Shown one piece after another: positions 7,846 through 16,963 of a DNA stretch of 64,000 nucleotides. Below the pieces are notes generated by a model. The model made no database searches, was not told the origin of the DNA, and saw only the letters and a list, made by a program, of their open reading frames with translations. The stretch lies in NCBI GenBank assembly GCA_040387755.1, contig JAZKDB010000002.1, positions 1,426,001-1,490,000 on the forward strand, given 5' to 3'. This stretch comes from Rurimicrobium sp040387755 (lineage in GTDB: Bacteria; Bacteroidota; Bacteroidia; Chitinophagales; Chitinophagaceae). A program made the position numbers and the translations under genes. Position 1 is the stretch's first letter. Each line of letters opens with the position of its first letter.

Positions 7846-8988
7846 TTAGGCTTTCAATACATTTCTGCTGATTACAATTTTTTGCACTTCAGATGTTCCT
7901 TCATATATCTGAGTGATTTTAGCATCACGCATCAAACGCTCTACATGGAACTCTTTTACATAACCATATCCACCATGAATTTGTACTGCTTCATTGGTTA
8001 CCCATTGTGCAATTTCAGAAGCATACAATTTGGCCATTGCAGCTGCCTGCTCATAATCCTGATGTGTATCTTTCAACCAGGCCGCTTTAAGGCAAAGCAA
8101 ACGCGCACCTTCAATAGCCGTAGCCATATCAGCTAGTTTAAATGCAATTGCCTGATGGTTCATAATTTCTTTACCAAAAGCCTTGCGTTCTTTAGAATAT
8201 TTTAAAGCCAATTCATAAGCACCACTGGCAATACCCAATGCCTGAGAAGCAATACCAATACGGCCACCAGCAAGGGTTTTCATAGCAAATTTGAATCCAA
8301 AACCGTCTTCACCAATGCGATCCGTTTTTGGCACTTTTACATCCTGAAACATAATGCTGTGTGTATCACTACCACGGATACCCATTTTGTTTTCTTTTGC
8401 TCCTACTACAACACCAGGAGTGTTTTTAGGGATAATCAAAGCATTGATTCCACGATGCCCTTTGTCAATATCTGTTTGTGCAATGACTAAATAATAAGTA
8501 GCAGAGCTACCATTGGTAATCCAGTTTTTGATACCATTTACCAGGTAATGATCACCCATATCAATAGCAGTAGTACGCTGAGATGTAGCGTCAGAACCGG
8601 CTTCAGGCTCACTTAACAGGAAAGCGCCAATAGCTTTACCGGAAGCGATTTCTGTAAGATATTTTTGTTTTTGTTCTTCATTACCATACGTTTCTAATCC
8701 CCAGCAAACCAATGAATTGTTTACGCTCATACATACAGAGGTAGAGGCATCAATTTTCGAAATTTCCTCCATGGCCAATACATAAGAAACAGCATCCATA
8801 CCAGAACCACCGTATTGAGGGTCAACCATCATACCCATAAAGCCCAATTCACCCAGTTTGGCTACTTGTTCGGCAGGAAATTTTTGGTGTTCATCGCGCT
8901 CAATAACGCCAGGTAACAATTCTGTTTTTGCAAATTCGCGGGCAGCAGCCTGTACAGCTGATTGCTCTTCGGTAAGTTGAAAATTCAT
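7846..8988 (-). CDS. acyl-CoA dehydrogenase (short-chain/butyryl-CoA type)
   Basis: This 380-residue protein has the full acyl-CoA dehydrogenase layout: an alpha N-domain with EEQSAVQAAAREFA, a middle beta domain with LSEPEAGSDA and WITNGS for FAD and substrate, and a C-terminal domain with QIHGGYGYVKEF and QIYEGTSEVQ. The Glu in YEGT is the catalytic base of short- and medium-chain enzymes. It oxidises acyl-CoA to enoyl-CoA with FAD, passing electrons to ETF in fatty acid or amino acid breakdown. It is monocistronic, with its own terminator. Confidence 0.94.
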   Translation of the reverse strand: MNFQLTEEQSAVQAAAREFAKTELLPGVIERDEHQKFPAEQVAKLGELGFMGMMVDPQYGGSGMDAVSYVLAMEEISKIDASTSVCMSVNNSLVCWGLETYGNEEQKQKYLTEIASGKAIGAFLLSEPEAGSDATSQRTTAIDMGDHYLVNGIKNWITNGSSATYYLVIAQTDIDKGHRGINALIIPKNTPGVVVGAKENKMGIRGSDTHSIMFQDVKVPKTDRIGEDGFGFKFAMKTLAGGRIGIASQALGIASGAYELALKYSKERKAFGKEIMNHQAIAFKLADMATAIEGARLLCLKAAWLKDTHQDYEQAAAMAKLYASEIAQWVTNEAVQIHGGYGYVKEFHVERLMRDAKITQIYEGTSEVQKIVISRNVLKA

Positions 8989-9077
8989 AAATAATGAAAA
9001 ATTAGATTGTGGCGGCGAAAATACGCCTTAAAAATAGAAAGTGAAATAAATTTTACTATTAAATACAACGGAAAAAA

Positions 9078-9761
9078 CTATAACTGCGTTTTCAAGTAAT
9101 CCAGCCATTCCTCAACACTTAATGCGTCGTCAGCTTTATAATTACCAATTTTGGTTCTGCGAAGCTCCTGCAAATAGCCTCCACAACCCAATGTTTGCCC
9201 ATAATCCTGAGCCAGTGAACGTATATAGGTACCGGTGCTGCAAGTGACCCGAAAATGCACTTCGGGCAGAGCTATTTTAGTCAATTCAAATTCGCCAATG
9301 GTAACCGGGCGGGCAGAAAGGTTTACTTCCTTGCCGGCACGTGCCAAATCATAAGCTCTTTGACCATCTTTTTTAATAGCCGAATGAGCTGGAGGCATCT
9401 GCAATATCTCACCAATAAAGGTTTTAGTGGCCTCCAATAATTCTGATTCTGTCAGATGCTCAAATGGTTTAAAATTCTCGGGTTGGCTTTCGAGGTCATA
9501 GGTAGGTGTTGTAGCACCCAGATGAATAATACCAGTATATTCTTTGGGCAACATCTGATAATCCGTAATTTTTTTGGTAAAAGGTCCGGTACAACAAATA
9601 AGCAAACCAGTAGCTAATGGGTCTAAAGTACCGGCATGACCAATTTTAGCCTGTATCGGTTTGCGTAACTTGTGCACTACGTCAAATGAAGTCCAACGGT
9701 AAGGTTTATCCACCAGGATTACTGCCCCTTCTTGTAGTTGTTTTATTGTAGGTTTTGTCAT
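9078..9761 (-). CDS. truB: tRNA pseudouridine(55) synthase
   Basis: This 227-residue protein is shorter than E. coli TruB because it lacks a C-terminal PUA extension, which is common in this phylum. GHAGTLDPLATGLL holds the catalytic Asp (about residue 47). VDKPYRWTSFDVV at the start, KEYTGIIHLGATTPTYD, and CSTGTYIRSLAQD are the other family blocks. It isomerises U55 in the T loop of tRNAs. The MATE transporter gene begins transcription upstream and ends 31 nt before truB, so the two may share a transcript. Confidence 0.95.
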   Translation of the reverse strand: MTKPTIKQLQEGAVILVDKPYRWTSFDVVHKLRKPIQAKIGHAGTLDPLATGLLICCTGPFTKKITDYQMLPKEYTGIIHLGATTPTYDLESQPENFKPFEHLTESELLEATKTFIGEILQMPPAHSAIKKDGQRAYDLARAGKEVNLSARPVTIGEFELTKIALPEVHFRVTCSTGTYIRSLAQDYGQTLGCGGYLQELRRTKIGNYKADDALSVEEWLDYLKTQL

Positions 9762-9792
9762 TTTAATTATTTAATAATATATTTTATTGCCA

Positions 9793-11124
9793 TTAAATCA
9801 TCTTCCCTTTCCATCTTCCGCTGCGCAAATACACCAACGAAATAATGAGCAGGCCCAGCCAATAAACAAATTCGGATAGCCATGCAACATACAAAGGTGC
9901 TCTTAATTGCTCAATGAATATGTAGCAATATATGATATACAAAACAACACAGGTAACCTCAATGCTCAGATTAACCCAGGTATTACCCGTACCTACTACC
10001 CCATTAAAAAACACTGTGGCAACAGACATTAATAAAGCACCTATTACCAAAGCCCTCATAGAAGGAATTGAAAATTGAATCAAAGCCAGATCATTGGTAT
10101 ACATAGACAGAAAATAGCCCGGAAAAATCAACAATGCCAGACAAATTATCCCTGTAGTCATGAAACTTAATTGCACAATTTTTCGAATCAATGCCGGCAC
10201 CTGTTCTTCGGCCCCCTGCCCTATTGTGCGGCTTACAAGGGTATTACAGGCCGAAGCAAATGCCCAGGTACAAACACCCACAATACCCAATACACTGCGC
10301 AACATTTGAGATGCCGCCAACTCCATAATACCCAAATGCTCTACATAAAAAAAGAAAATCATCCAACCACCAATACTGAAAAAATATTGCAGTATCAGTG
10401 GCATAGATACAGCCAGCGTATCGCCTGCCAGTCGGTAATCAAACTGGATAATATTACGGACCTCATATTTTTTGTGCATTCTTTTGGCATAAAAAATACC
10501 CCACATCAAAATGGCCGCCACTATTTCGGAATATACAGATGCTAAAGCTGCACCATGCAACCCCATTGGGCTAAAACCCCAATGACCAAAAATAAAACAG
10601 TAATCCAGCAATACATTAACCAAGGTAGCAACAACAGAGCCCCAAATGATAAATTTTGAACGGGCAGTGGCTATGAAGAAGGCGTTAACCAATTGTGTGA
10701 GCATCAAAAATGGCAAGCCCCAAACCCTAACAAAGATAAAATCAACAGAAAGCAGCACATGCTTTTCACTGTGCAGGCTTAATGAAAAAATAATAGGAGC
10801 CGCCCACAAAGAAAGAACCATCAGAGCAATAGAAAACAGCAAGGAAAGAACAATACCATTTGCCAAAGTTTTACCCAAACCTTTTCTGTTAGCCTCGCCT
10901 ACACGCCTGGCCATCAATACCTGCAAACCGCTGCACAGGCCATAACCCACCATAGCCATCAGCAGATAAAACACGCCACTTATTCCATTTACACCCAGTT
11001 CGTCCTGACCAAGCCTGCCAATAAAGGCAGTATTGGTCAGAAAATTAATCTGGGGGATGAGCAAAGCCAATGCAATTGGACCTGCAATTTTAAATATATC
11101 TCTATTATGAATGATGATTTTCAA
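9793..11124 (-). CDS. MATE family efflux transporter
   Basis: This 443-residue protein has about 12 membrane segments in two similar halves, the usual MATE fold. The N-terminal block IAGPIALALLIPQINFLTNTAFIGRLGQ matches the first MATE helix pair, and the equivalent second-half block starts near SMPLILQYFFS. Members export drugs or metabolites using Na+ or H+ gradients, and some move lipid-linked or flavin substrates. The substrate is unknown. It lies 31 nt upstream of truB on the same strand. Confidence 0.9.
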   Translation of the reverse strand: MKIIIHNRDIFKIAGPIALALLIPQINFLTNTAFIGRLGQDELGVNGISGVFYLLMAMVGYGLCSGLQVLMARRVGEANRKGLGKTLANGIVLSLLFSIALMVLSLWAAPIIFSLSLHSEKHVLLSVDFIFVRVWGLPFLMLTQLVNAFFIATARSKFIIWGSVVATLVNVLLDYCFIFGHWGFSPMGLHGAALASVYSEIVAAILMWGIFYAKRMHKKYEVRNIIQFDYRLAGDTLAVSMPLILQYFFSIGGWMIFFFYVEHLGIMELAASQMLRSVLGIVGVCTWAFASACNTLVSRTIGQGAEEQVPALIRKIVQLSFMTTGIICLALLIFPGYFLSMYTNDLALIQFSIPSMRALVIGALLMSVATVFFNGVVGTGNTWVNLSIEVTCVVLYIIYCYIFIEQLRAPLYVAWLSEFVYWLGLLIISLVYLRSGRWKGKMI

Positions 11125-11272
11125 CAGCTTTGGGTTATTGGATTTCTAAAAGATTGCGGCTTACTTTTTCTATCGTTATCTTTGCTGACAGAACTTTAGC
11201 CGGATAAAAACGAAAAGAAATTTTATTTCATTTTTCTTTTGATGGCGCAAATTTATTTTATTATTCCGAAGT

Positions 11273-12112
11273 ATGTCCTCAGATATTATCAACAATATTT
11301 TACGTCGCCAATACACCGCACATAAAGGAGACGACTTACTAAGTCAGGTAAGCCGCGTTATTTGTATTGTAAGCCCTCATAGTTTTATATCTGCCGGCTT
11401 CCATCCGTCGGGAGAAGTATTAATTGTCAATAGCAGTCAACTCTCTATCGGGCAATGGGATACATCTTTTATAAAACACGAATTATTGAATGACCCTTTG
11501 TTGGCTGCACCAGAGATGATAAAGAGTGTTTTTATTGCTGCCACAAAAAATATCATTATCCCCAATGAACTATTTAGTACTGAAGAAGTTGCTCATCAAT
11601 GGCTCAAAGGAGTGTTCTTTTGTGAGCCCGACGAAAAAATAAATGTTACTTTATGCAACAAAAGTGAGGTACATAGTTGTTATGCTTTCCCTAAGGCCAT
11701 AGAAGAACTATTCAGCACATATGCGGCCGACCTTAGTTTTCTGCCCTTAAACCTGATGCACCTGCAATACGGTGCAAGTGCAGAAAATTTATTACAATGC
11801 ACGATATCGGATGGCTATGCAATTGGCACTATCCACCACAACAAAATACTGCATTGGCACCAAACATTTGAATACCAGAATGTGGAAGACATTGCCTACA
11901 AATTAGCTGCGGCCTGCCAACATTTTGGTATTGAGCTCCAACACTACCCTGTATTTTTCAATACTTCAAGCATCGAGCAGCAAGTAATACTTAAAAAATT
12001 ACATCCATACATTCCGGGTTTGCAAAACAAAAAAATGGGGCTTTCTGATGTTATTTCACCAGAATGGTCGTCAACAATTTTATTATTCCAACAGTTGAAC
12101 ACATGCGCATAA
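11273..12112 (+). CDS. DUF3822 family protein
   Basis: This 279-residue soluble protein matches DUF3822, a Bacteroidota family with an actin-like (ASKHA) fold by prediction; members almost always sit next to rsmD. Visible features are SVFIAATKNIIIPNELF near residue 83, a central ADLSFLPLNLMHLQY and a C-terminal HPYIPGL. No enzyme motif is apparent. The stop codon overlaps the start of rsmD by 10 nt, which indicates translational coupling. coaD follows, forming a compact three-gene cluster. Confidence 0.85.
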   Translation: MSSDIINNILRRQYTAHKGDDLLSQVSRVICIVSPHSFISAGFHPSGEVLIVNSSQLSIGQWDTSFIKHELLNDPLLAAPEMIKSVFIAATKNIIIPNELFSTEEVAHQWLKGVFFCEPDEKINVTLCNKSEVHSCYAFPKAIEELFSTYAADLSFLPLNLMHLQYGASAENLLQCTISDGYAIGTIHHNKILHWHQTFEYQNVEDIAYKLAAACQHFGIELQHYPVFFNTSSIEQQVILKKLHPYIPGLQNKKMGLSDVISPEWSSTILLFQQLNTCA

Positions 12113-12648
12113 TTGGTGGTGAACATGGTGGCCGAAAAATATCACCACCCAGTAAAATGCCTTATACCAGGCCTACTACAGATATTGCCAAAGAAGGTTT
12201 ATTCAACATTTTGCAAAATATGCTGGATTTTGAATCCATCAAAACCCTTGACCTTTTTGGTGGTACCGGAGCTATCAGTTACGAACTGGCCTCGCGTGGA
12301 GCAACAGAACTGACAATTGTAGAAAAAGACGAACAAATGTTTTCTTTTATCAAGAAAAACATTGAGGCCTTGAAAATTGAAAATATCCGTGCTGTAAAAA
12401 TGGATGTGTTTAAATACATGGAAATGTGTAAAGAGCAGCACGACTTTATTTTTGCTGGTCCTCCCTATGCATTGGGTGCAATAGACGATTTACCCAAATT
12501 TGTTTTTGAGAAAGACTTATTGAAACCTGAAGGCATATTTGTTTTAGAGCATACTCCACGGAATGATTACCAGAATCATCCACATTTTTACCGAATGAAA
12601 AATTACGGCACTACAGTATTTACCTTTTTCCTTCAACCTTCCATCTAA
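12103..12648 (+). CDS. rsmD: 16S rRNA (guanine966-N2)-methyltransferase, RsmD family
   Basis: The start is placed at ATG 12103 (MRIIGGEHGGRKISPP), as in family members; an in-frame ATG at 12064 would overlap the previous gene by 49 nt. Of 181 residues, the early block TRPTTDIAKEGLFNIL and LDLFGGTGAISYELASRGA (SAM-binding motif I) are typical. The usual catalytic D/N-PP-Y is FAGPPYAL here, Gly replacing Asp. The enzyme methylates G966 of 16S rRNA during 30S assembly. The change at motif IV is worth checking against close relatives before calling the enzyme inactive. Confidence 0.9.
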   Translation: MRIIGGEHGGRKISPPSKMPYTRPTTDIAKEGLFNILQNMLDFESIKTLDLFGGTGAISYELASRGATELTIVEKDEQMFSFIKKNIEALKIENIRAVKMDVFKYMEMCKEQHDFIFAGPPYALGAIDDLPKFVFEKDLLKPEGIFVLEHTPRNDYQNHPHFYRMKNYGTTVFTFFLQPSI

Positions 12649-12653
12649 TTCTT

Positions 12654-13115
12654 ATGTCATCCCGCATTTGTTTGTTTCCTGGTTCTTTCGACCCTCTTAC
12701 GCTGGGCCATGTCAATATCATTAACAGGGCAATTGGCTTATTTGACAAATTGGTCATCGGTATTGGCAGCAATTCATCCAAGCAGGCCATGTTTAGTCTG
12801 GAGCAAAGAAAAGATTGGATAGCTGCCGTTTTTGCAGATGAACCCAAAATAGAAGTTGAAGCATACAGCGGATTAACGATAGATTTTTGTCGCAAAATCA
12901 ATGCACATTATATCCTTCGTGGCATTAGGTTTGTAAGTGATTTTGAATATGAGCGTGCAATTGCAGATATGAACCATAGTCTTGCTCCGGAAATTGAATC
13001 TATATTTCTAACATCGGCGGCAGAACATTCTTCTATTTCCTCTACACTTGTGCGTGATGTTATCCGCAATGGTGGTGATGCGCGGCAATTTTTACCGCAC
13101 GAAGTGCGGTTTTAA
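12654..13115 (+). CDS. coaD: phosphopantetheine adenylyltransferase
   Basis: This 153-residue protein is the standard CoaD length. FPGSFDPLTLGHVNII contains the T/HxGH nucleotidyltransferase motif, and YILRGIRFVSDFEYE and SSISSTLVRD are the other family blocks. It adenylylates 4'-phosphopantetheine to dephospho-CoA, the penultimate step of CoA synthesis. It begins 6 nt after rsmD, completing the DUF3822-rsmD-coaD cluster. Confidence 0.97.
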   Translation: MSSRICLFPGSFDPLTLGHVNIINRAIGLFDKLVIGIGSNSSKQAMFSLEQRKDWIAAVFADEPKIEVEAYSGLTIDFCRKINAHYILRGIRFVSDFEYERAIADMNHSLAPEIESIFLTSAAEHSSISSTLVRDVIRNGGDARQFLPHEVRF

Positions 13116-13151
13116 TATGATTTTTAACTGATTAAACACAGATAAACAACA

Positions 13152-13952
13152 TTACTGAAGAACAAATTTGATGGGTAGGATAAACTTTGTTGCAACAATT
13201 TCGCCTTCAATTTTGCCGGGCTTCCACTTAGGCATTTTTTCTATCACTCGTATCGATTCATAATTCAACGACGGGTGTACGTTTTTGTAGATTCTTATAT
13301 CTTTAAGTTGCCCATCTTCATCGACCATAAAAGCAATTTTGACTATTCCCTGAATCCCTGCATTGGTAGCCTCCTCCGGATAACGGATTTCGTTTGCCAA
13401 ATACTTATATAGGGCTTTCTCTCCTCCCTTGTACTCTGGCATCTCCTTAAATTGAAAATGTGTAGTGTCATTTCCTGTGAGCGTAAAACATTTACCATCA
13501 ACAAATTCGCCGTTGTTGTAATTTTCTTCTCTTCTTAAAGATTTGTTCTTGTAATAAGATTTTAATTTCCCGTTTAATTTCCCTTCTGAATAGTTTTCTT
13601 CATAGTGTAAACTGCCATCCTCACGGTAGGTGGTCCATAATCCGGTTTTTTTCCCTTCAATATAATTCCCTTCAGATTCTAACTTTCCATTAGTGGAGTA
13701 CATTCTGAAAAAACCATCCTTTACATCCGGATAGCTGATTTTATAAAAACCTGATGACACTAATTGACAGTCTTTGGTGTATTCGGTTATTTTTAAAGTC
13801 TTAAACTCATAGGTGCAAACTCTGAAATACTGCGCTTCCTCTTTACTGCTCGTATCCATATAGCGCGAAAAGTAAAAGGTATCAGATCTTGAACCCTGCC
13901 CAACAGCAATATAACAACAGCAAATAAGTAGAATTGTACTAAAATATTTCAT
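13152..13952 (-). CDS. TonB C-terminal-domain protein with MORN-like repeats
   Basis: It has a signal peptide (about residues 1-18; an alternative ATG lies 6 nt upstream). A middle region holds repeated YxEGKKTGLWTTYREDG and YSEGKLNGKLKSYYKNK units, the MORN-variant repeats of YwqK-type proteins. The C-terminal 95 residues form a TonB domain (IRYPEEATNAGIQGIVKIAFMVDEDG ends with PIKFVLQ). It is probably periplasmic or envelope-associated. The TonB domain suggests contact with an outer-membrane receptor, although no ExbB/D or membrane anchor is fused. It is convergent with coaD and stands alone. Confidence 0.82.
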   Translation of the reverse strand: MKYFSTILLICCCYIAVGQGSRSDTFYFSRYMDTSSKEEAQYFRVCTYEFKTLKITEYTKDCQLVSSGFYKISYPDVKDGFFRMYSTNGKLESEGNYIEGKKTGLWTTYREDGSLHYEENYSEGKLNGKLKSYYKNKSLRREENYNNGEFVDGKCFTLTGNDTTHFQFKEMPEYKGGEKALYKYLANEIRYPEEATNAGIQGIVKIAFMVDEDGQLKDIRIYKNVHPSLNYESIRVIEKMPKWKPGKIEGEIVATKFILPIKFVLQ

Positions 13953-13973
13953 AGTCAAAGAAGGATTTACAAA

Positions 13974-14004
13974 AAATCCCGCAAAGCAAACGCTTGCGGG
14001 ATTT
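13974..14004 (-). terminator. rho-independent terminator of ahcY
   Basis: An 11-bp stem AAATCCCGCAA (13974-13984) with its complement (13994-14004) is followed by TTTTTT on the minus strand. The first base of the hairpin lies 23 nt past the ahcY stop. Confidence 0.85.
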
Positions 14005-14026
14005 CAAAAGTATATAATAATTGTGA

Positions 14027-15355
14027 CTAGTAACGGTACATATCGCTTTTGAACGGACCTTCTTTTGGTACGCCAAGGTAAGCAGATTGTGCATCGCTTA
14101 ACACTTCAAGTTTTACACCGATTTTACCTAAATGTAAACGGGCTACTTTCTCATCAAGGAATTTTGGCAACACATACACTTCGTTTTTGTAGTTACTTGC
14201 GTTTGTCCATAGTTCAATCTGAGCAAGAGTCTGGTTGGTAAAGCTGGCACTCATCACAAAACTTGGATGACCTGTAGCACAACCTAAATTCACCAAACGA
14301 CCTTCGGCAAGAATAATTACATCATGACCATCAACATTGTACAAGTCAACCTGTGGCTTGATGGTATCTTTGGTGTGGCCATAATTGTCATTCAACCAAG
14401 CAATGTCGATTTCGATATCGAAGTGACCAATATTACAAACGATGGCTTTGTCTTTCATTAATTTGAAATGCTCACCGGTAATCAAATCACGACAACCAGA
14501 TGCCGTAACAATGATGTCAGCTTGTTTAACAGCCTCGGTCATTGGCATTACGCTGAAACCATCCATTGCAGCCTGTAAAGCACAAATCGGATCGATTTCA
14601 GTAACGATAACACGAGCACCTGCACCACGAAGACTCATCGCAGAACCTTTACCTACATCACCGTATCCGCCTACAACAGCAATTTTACCAGCCATCATTA
14701 CGTCTGTAGCACGACGAATCGCATCTACCAGACTTTCCTGACAACCATATTTGTTATCGAATTTTGATTTGGTTACGCTATCATTTACGTTGATCGCAGG
14801 AACAGGTAAAGTACCATTAGCCATGCGCTCATAAAGACGGTGTACACCAGTTGTTGTTTCTTCGCTCAATCCTTTGATGTGTTGAATCAACTCAGGATAC
14901 TGATCAAAAACCATATTGGTCAAATCTCCGCCATCGTCCAAAATCATATTCAAAGGACGGTCTTCACTACCAAAGAAAAGAGTTTGCTCAATACACCAAT
15001 CAGCTTCTTCTTGTGTTTGACCTTTCCAGGCAAAAACGCCAATACCCGCAGCAGCAATGGCAGCGGCTGCTTGATCTTGTGTTGAGAAGATATTACAAGA
15101 ACTCCATTTTACTTCAGCACCAAGAGCAATTAATGTTTCAATCAACACCGCAGTTTGGATGGTCATGTGTAGACAACCTGCGATACGTGCACCTTTAAGT
15201 GGTTGGCTGGCAGCATATTCCTCGCGGATAGCCATTAAACCAGGCATTTCAGCCTCAGCAAGTCTTATTTCCTTACGACCCCATGCAGCAAGGCTGATGT
15301 CAGCCACTTTATGTGCTAATGAAAAGTCAATGTTAGATTTGGTCATTGTACTCAT
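14027..15355 (-). CDS. ahcY: adenosylhomocysteinase (S-adenosyl-L-homocysteine hydrolase)
   Basis: This 442-residue protein is full length. The N-terminal catalytic domain has RIAGCLHMTIQTAVL and NDSVTKSKFDN, and the Rossmann domain has VVGGYGDVGKGSA (NAD binding). The C-terminus ends SDMYRY, the conserved Lys/Tyr tail that reaches the neighbouring subunit's NAD. It hydrolyses S-adenosylhomocysteine to adenosine and homocysteine, closing the methyl cycle. It is monocistronic. TAGTTTTG on the minus strand at 15394-15401 is a likely -7 box; I saw no SAH riboswitch fold in the short leader. Confidence 0.97.
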   Translation of the reverse strand: MSTMTKSNIDFSLAHKVADISLAAWGRKEIRLAEAEMPGLMAIREEYAASQPLKGARIAGCLHMTIQTAVLIETLIALGAEVKWSSCNIFSTQDQAAAAIAAAGIGVFAWKGQTQEEADWCIEQTLFFGSEDRPLNMILDDGGDLTNMVFDQYPELIQHIKGLSEETTTGVHRLYERMANGTLPVPAINVNDSVTKSKFDNKYGCQESLVDAIRRATDVMMAGKIAVVGGYGDVGKGSAMSLRGAGARVIVTEIDPICALQAAMDGFSVMPMTEAVKQADIIVTASGCRDLITGEHFKLMKDKAIVCNIGHFDIEIDIAWLNDNYGHTKDTIKPQVDLYNVDGHDVIILAEGRLVNLGCATGHPSFVMSASFTNQTLAQIELWTNASNYKNEVYVLPKFLDEKVARLHLGKIGVKLEVLSDAQSAYLGVPKEGPFKSDMYRY

Positions 15356-15457
15356 TTGTTATTATTGTTTAAGAGATATATAAAATTGTTGTGCAAAACT
15401 AATATTTATTCCTCTGCAGACAGAATAGAAATATAAAATGTTTCTATAAAATAATCA

Positions 15458-16366
15458 TTAAAACGCTGCCAGCTCCTCAAATTCGGCTAAGCGTGCATCA
15501 ATATCATCAAGATTTATTTGCTTTAAACGCTCAGGACCAAATTCTTCAACACAATAAGAAGCCATCACAGAACCCATAATCACTCCTTTCTTCATGGTCT
15601 CGAAAGAAATATCGTCCTTCATAGCAATATAGCCAATAAAACCTCCTGCAAATGTATCACCTGCACCTGTAGGGTCATACACCAACTCTAAAGGCAATGC
15701 AGGAGCAGAGAAAATCTGATTGTTATAAAATAATAAAGCGCCATGTTCTCCTTTCTTAATAATCAGATATTTAGGACCCATTTCACGAATAACCTTCGCA
15801 GCTTTTACCAAAGAGTATTCTCCACTCAATTGTCTTGCTTCTCCGTCATTAACCACCAATACGTCCACCATTTTTAATACATCCTTTAACTCATCCAGAG
15901 CTATATCCATCCAAAAGTTCATGGTATCCAAAACAATCAGTTTTGGTCTGTTCTTTAGTTGGCTAATTACACTTTTCTGCACCGCCGGAGCCAGATTGCC
16001 CAACATCAGATATTTACAATCCTGATAAGACTCGGGCAATTTAGGATTGAATTGCTCCAACACGTTAAGGTCCGTAATCAATGTATCACGGGTATTCATG
16101 TCCGTATGATATTTTCCACTCCAAAAGAAACTTTTCCCTTCCTTTACTACTTCAACTCCATCAAAAGTAACACCACGGGTAGCAAGTTCGTCCATTTCGC
16201 TTTGTTCAAAATCGCCACCAACTATAGAAACCTGTTTGATGGGCTGATAAAAATTAGATGCCGACCAGGCAACATATGTTGCAGAACCACCTACTATTCG
16301 ATCCGTTTTTCCAAAAGGGGTTTCTATAGCATCGTAAGCCATGGTACCCACTACAATTAAAGACAT
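15458..16366 (-). CDS. PfkB-family carbohydrate/nucleoside kinase
   Basis: The start is placed at ATG 16366 (MSLIVVGTMAYDAIETPFGK). An upstream in-frame ATG would add 17 residues that do not look conserved. Of 302 residues, the first block has GGSATYVAWSA and the C-terminal signature DPTGAGDTFAGGFIGY holds the catalytic Asp and anion hole. PfkB kinases phosphorylate sugars or nucleosides with ATP. This Bacteroidota subgroup (start ETPFGK) has no firm substrate that I know of. The location next to ahcY, whose product is adenosine, makes adenosine kinase a guess only. Confidence 0.88.
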   Translation of the reverse strand: MSLIVVGTMAYDAIETPFGKTDRIVGGSATYVAWSASNFYQPIKQVSIVGGDFEQSEMDELATRGVTFDGVEVVKEGKSFFWSGKYHTDMNTRDTLITDLNVLEQFNPKLPESYQDCKYLMLGNLAPAVQKSVISQLKNRPKLIVLDTMNFWMDIALDELKDVLKMVDVLVVNDGEARQLSGEYSLVKAAKVIREMGPKYLIIKKGEHGALLFYNNQIFSAPALPLELVYDPTGAGDTFAGGFIGYIAMKDDISFETMKKGVIMGSVMASYCVEEFGPERLKQINLDDIDARLAEFEELAAF

Positions 16367-16423
16367 AGATTTCAATAAATTTTTGCGAAGATAATAGCTT
16401 ATGCAACAAAAGAACACTATATC

Positions 16424-16453
16424 TTGTATCGTATCAACTTTTGACTATCTTTG
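16424..16453 (+). promoter_or_regulatory. promoter of the paired lipoprotein genes
   Basis: TTG at 16424-16426, a 19-nt spacer and TATCTTTG at 16446-16453 match the phylum's promoter consensus. The first lipoprotein gene starts 21 nt downstream. Confidence 0.75.
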
Positions 16454-16474
16454 AAAGAATTAAATTTTTGAACT

Positions 16475-16954
16475 ATGAAAAAAATAGCCTTAATAGCCTT
16501 AAGTTTCACCCTCGGTTTACTGGCTTGTAAAAAAGATAAACCTGCCGAAAAGACAAAACTGGAAATGCTAAACAGCGGGCAATGGAAAATTACTGAAATT
16601 TATCTGGCTAAAGACACAGTTGTTGCCTTGGACTATTATTCAACAATGGAAGAATGTGTTAAAGACAATTTCTTTTCATTTAATGCTAATTACTCTATCA
16701 CATCGGACGAGGGAGCAACAAAATGCGACAATAGCGTAGCACAAACCACTACAGATGGCAAATGGACGTTGACCAATAATGATAAAACTTTTACCATCGA
16801 GGAAAGTAAAATTCTACCAATCTCTGGAAATTTATCCATGAGTGTCAGCCAATTAGATAATTCAACTCTTAAATTATCCAAAGACACGACAATAGTATAT
16901 CCGGGTGTTGGTAACCTTTCTGGTACTATACACGCAACTTTCAAGAAAAAATAA
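16475..16954 (+). CDS. lipocalin-like small lipoprotein
   Basis: This 159-residue protein has a lipoprotein signal (lipobox LLACKK, Cys about residue 18). The mature part begins with a Lys-rich linker, then LNSGQWKITEIYL, CVKDNFFSFNANYSITSDEGATKC and TTDGKWTLTNND, the pattern of lipocalin-like/DUF5004-type envelope lipoproteins. Two cysteines spaced 23 apart could form a disulfide. It is followed 10 nt later by a paralogue with the same layout, so the pair arose by tandem duplication. The ligand is unknown. A consensus promoter lies just upstream. Confidence 0.75.
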   Translation: MKKIALIALSFTLGLLACKKDKPAEKTKLEMLNSGQWKITEIYLAKDTVVALDYYSTMEECVKDNFFSFNANYSITSDEGATKCDNSVAQTTTDGKWTLTNNDKTFTIEESKILPISGNLSMSVSQLDNSTLKLSKDTTIVYPGVGNLSGTIHATFKKK

Positions 16955-16963
16955 ACTGTTCAG

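Noticed and set aside
15356..15457. SAH riboswitch before ahcY
   Set aside because: The leader is short and AT-rich, with no matching stems.
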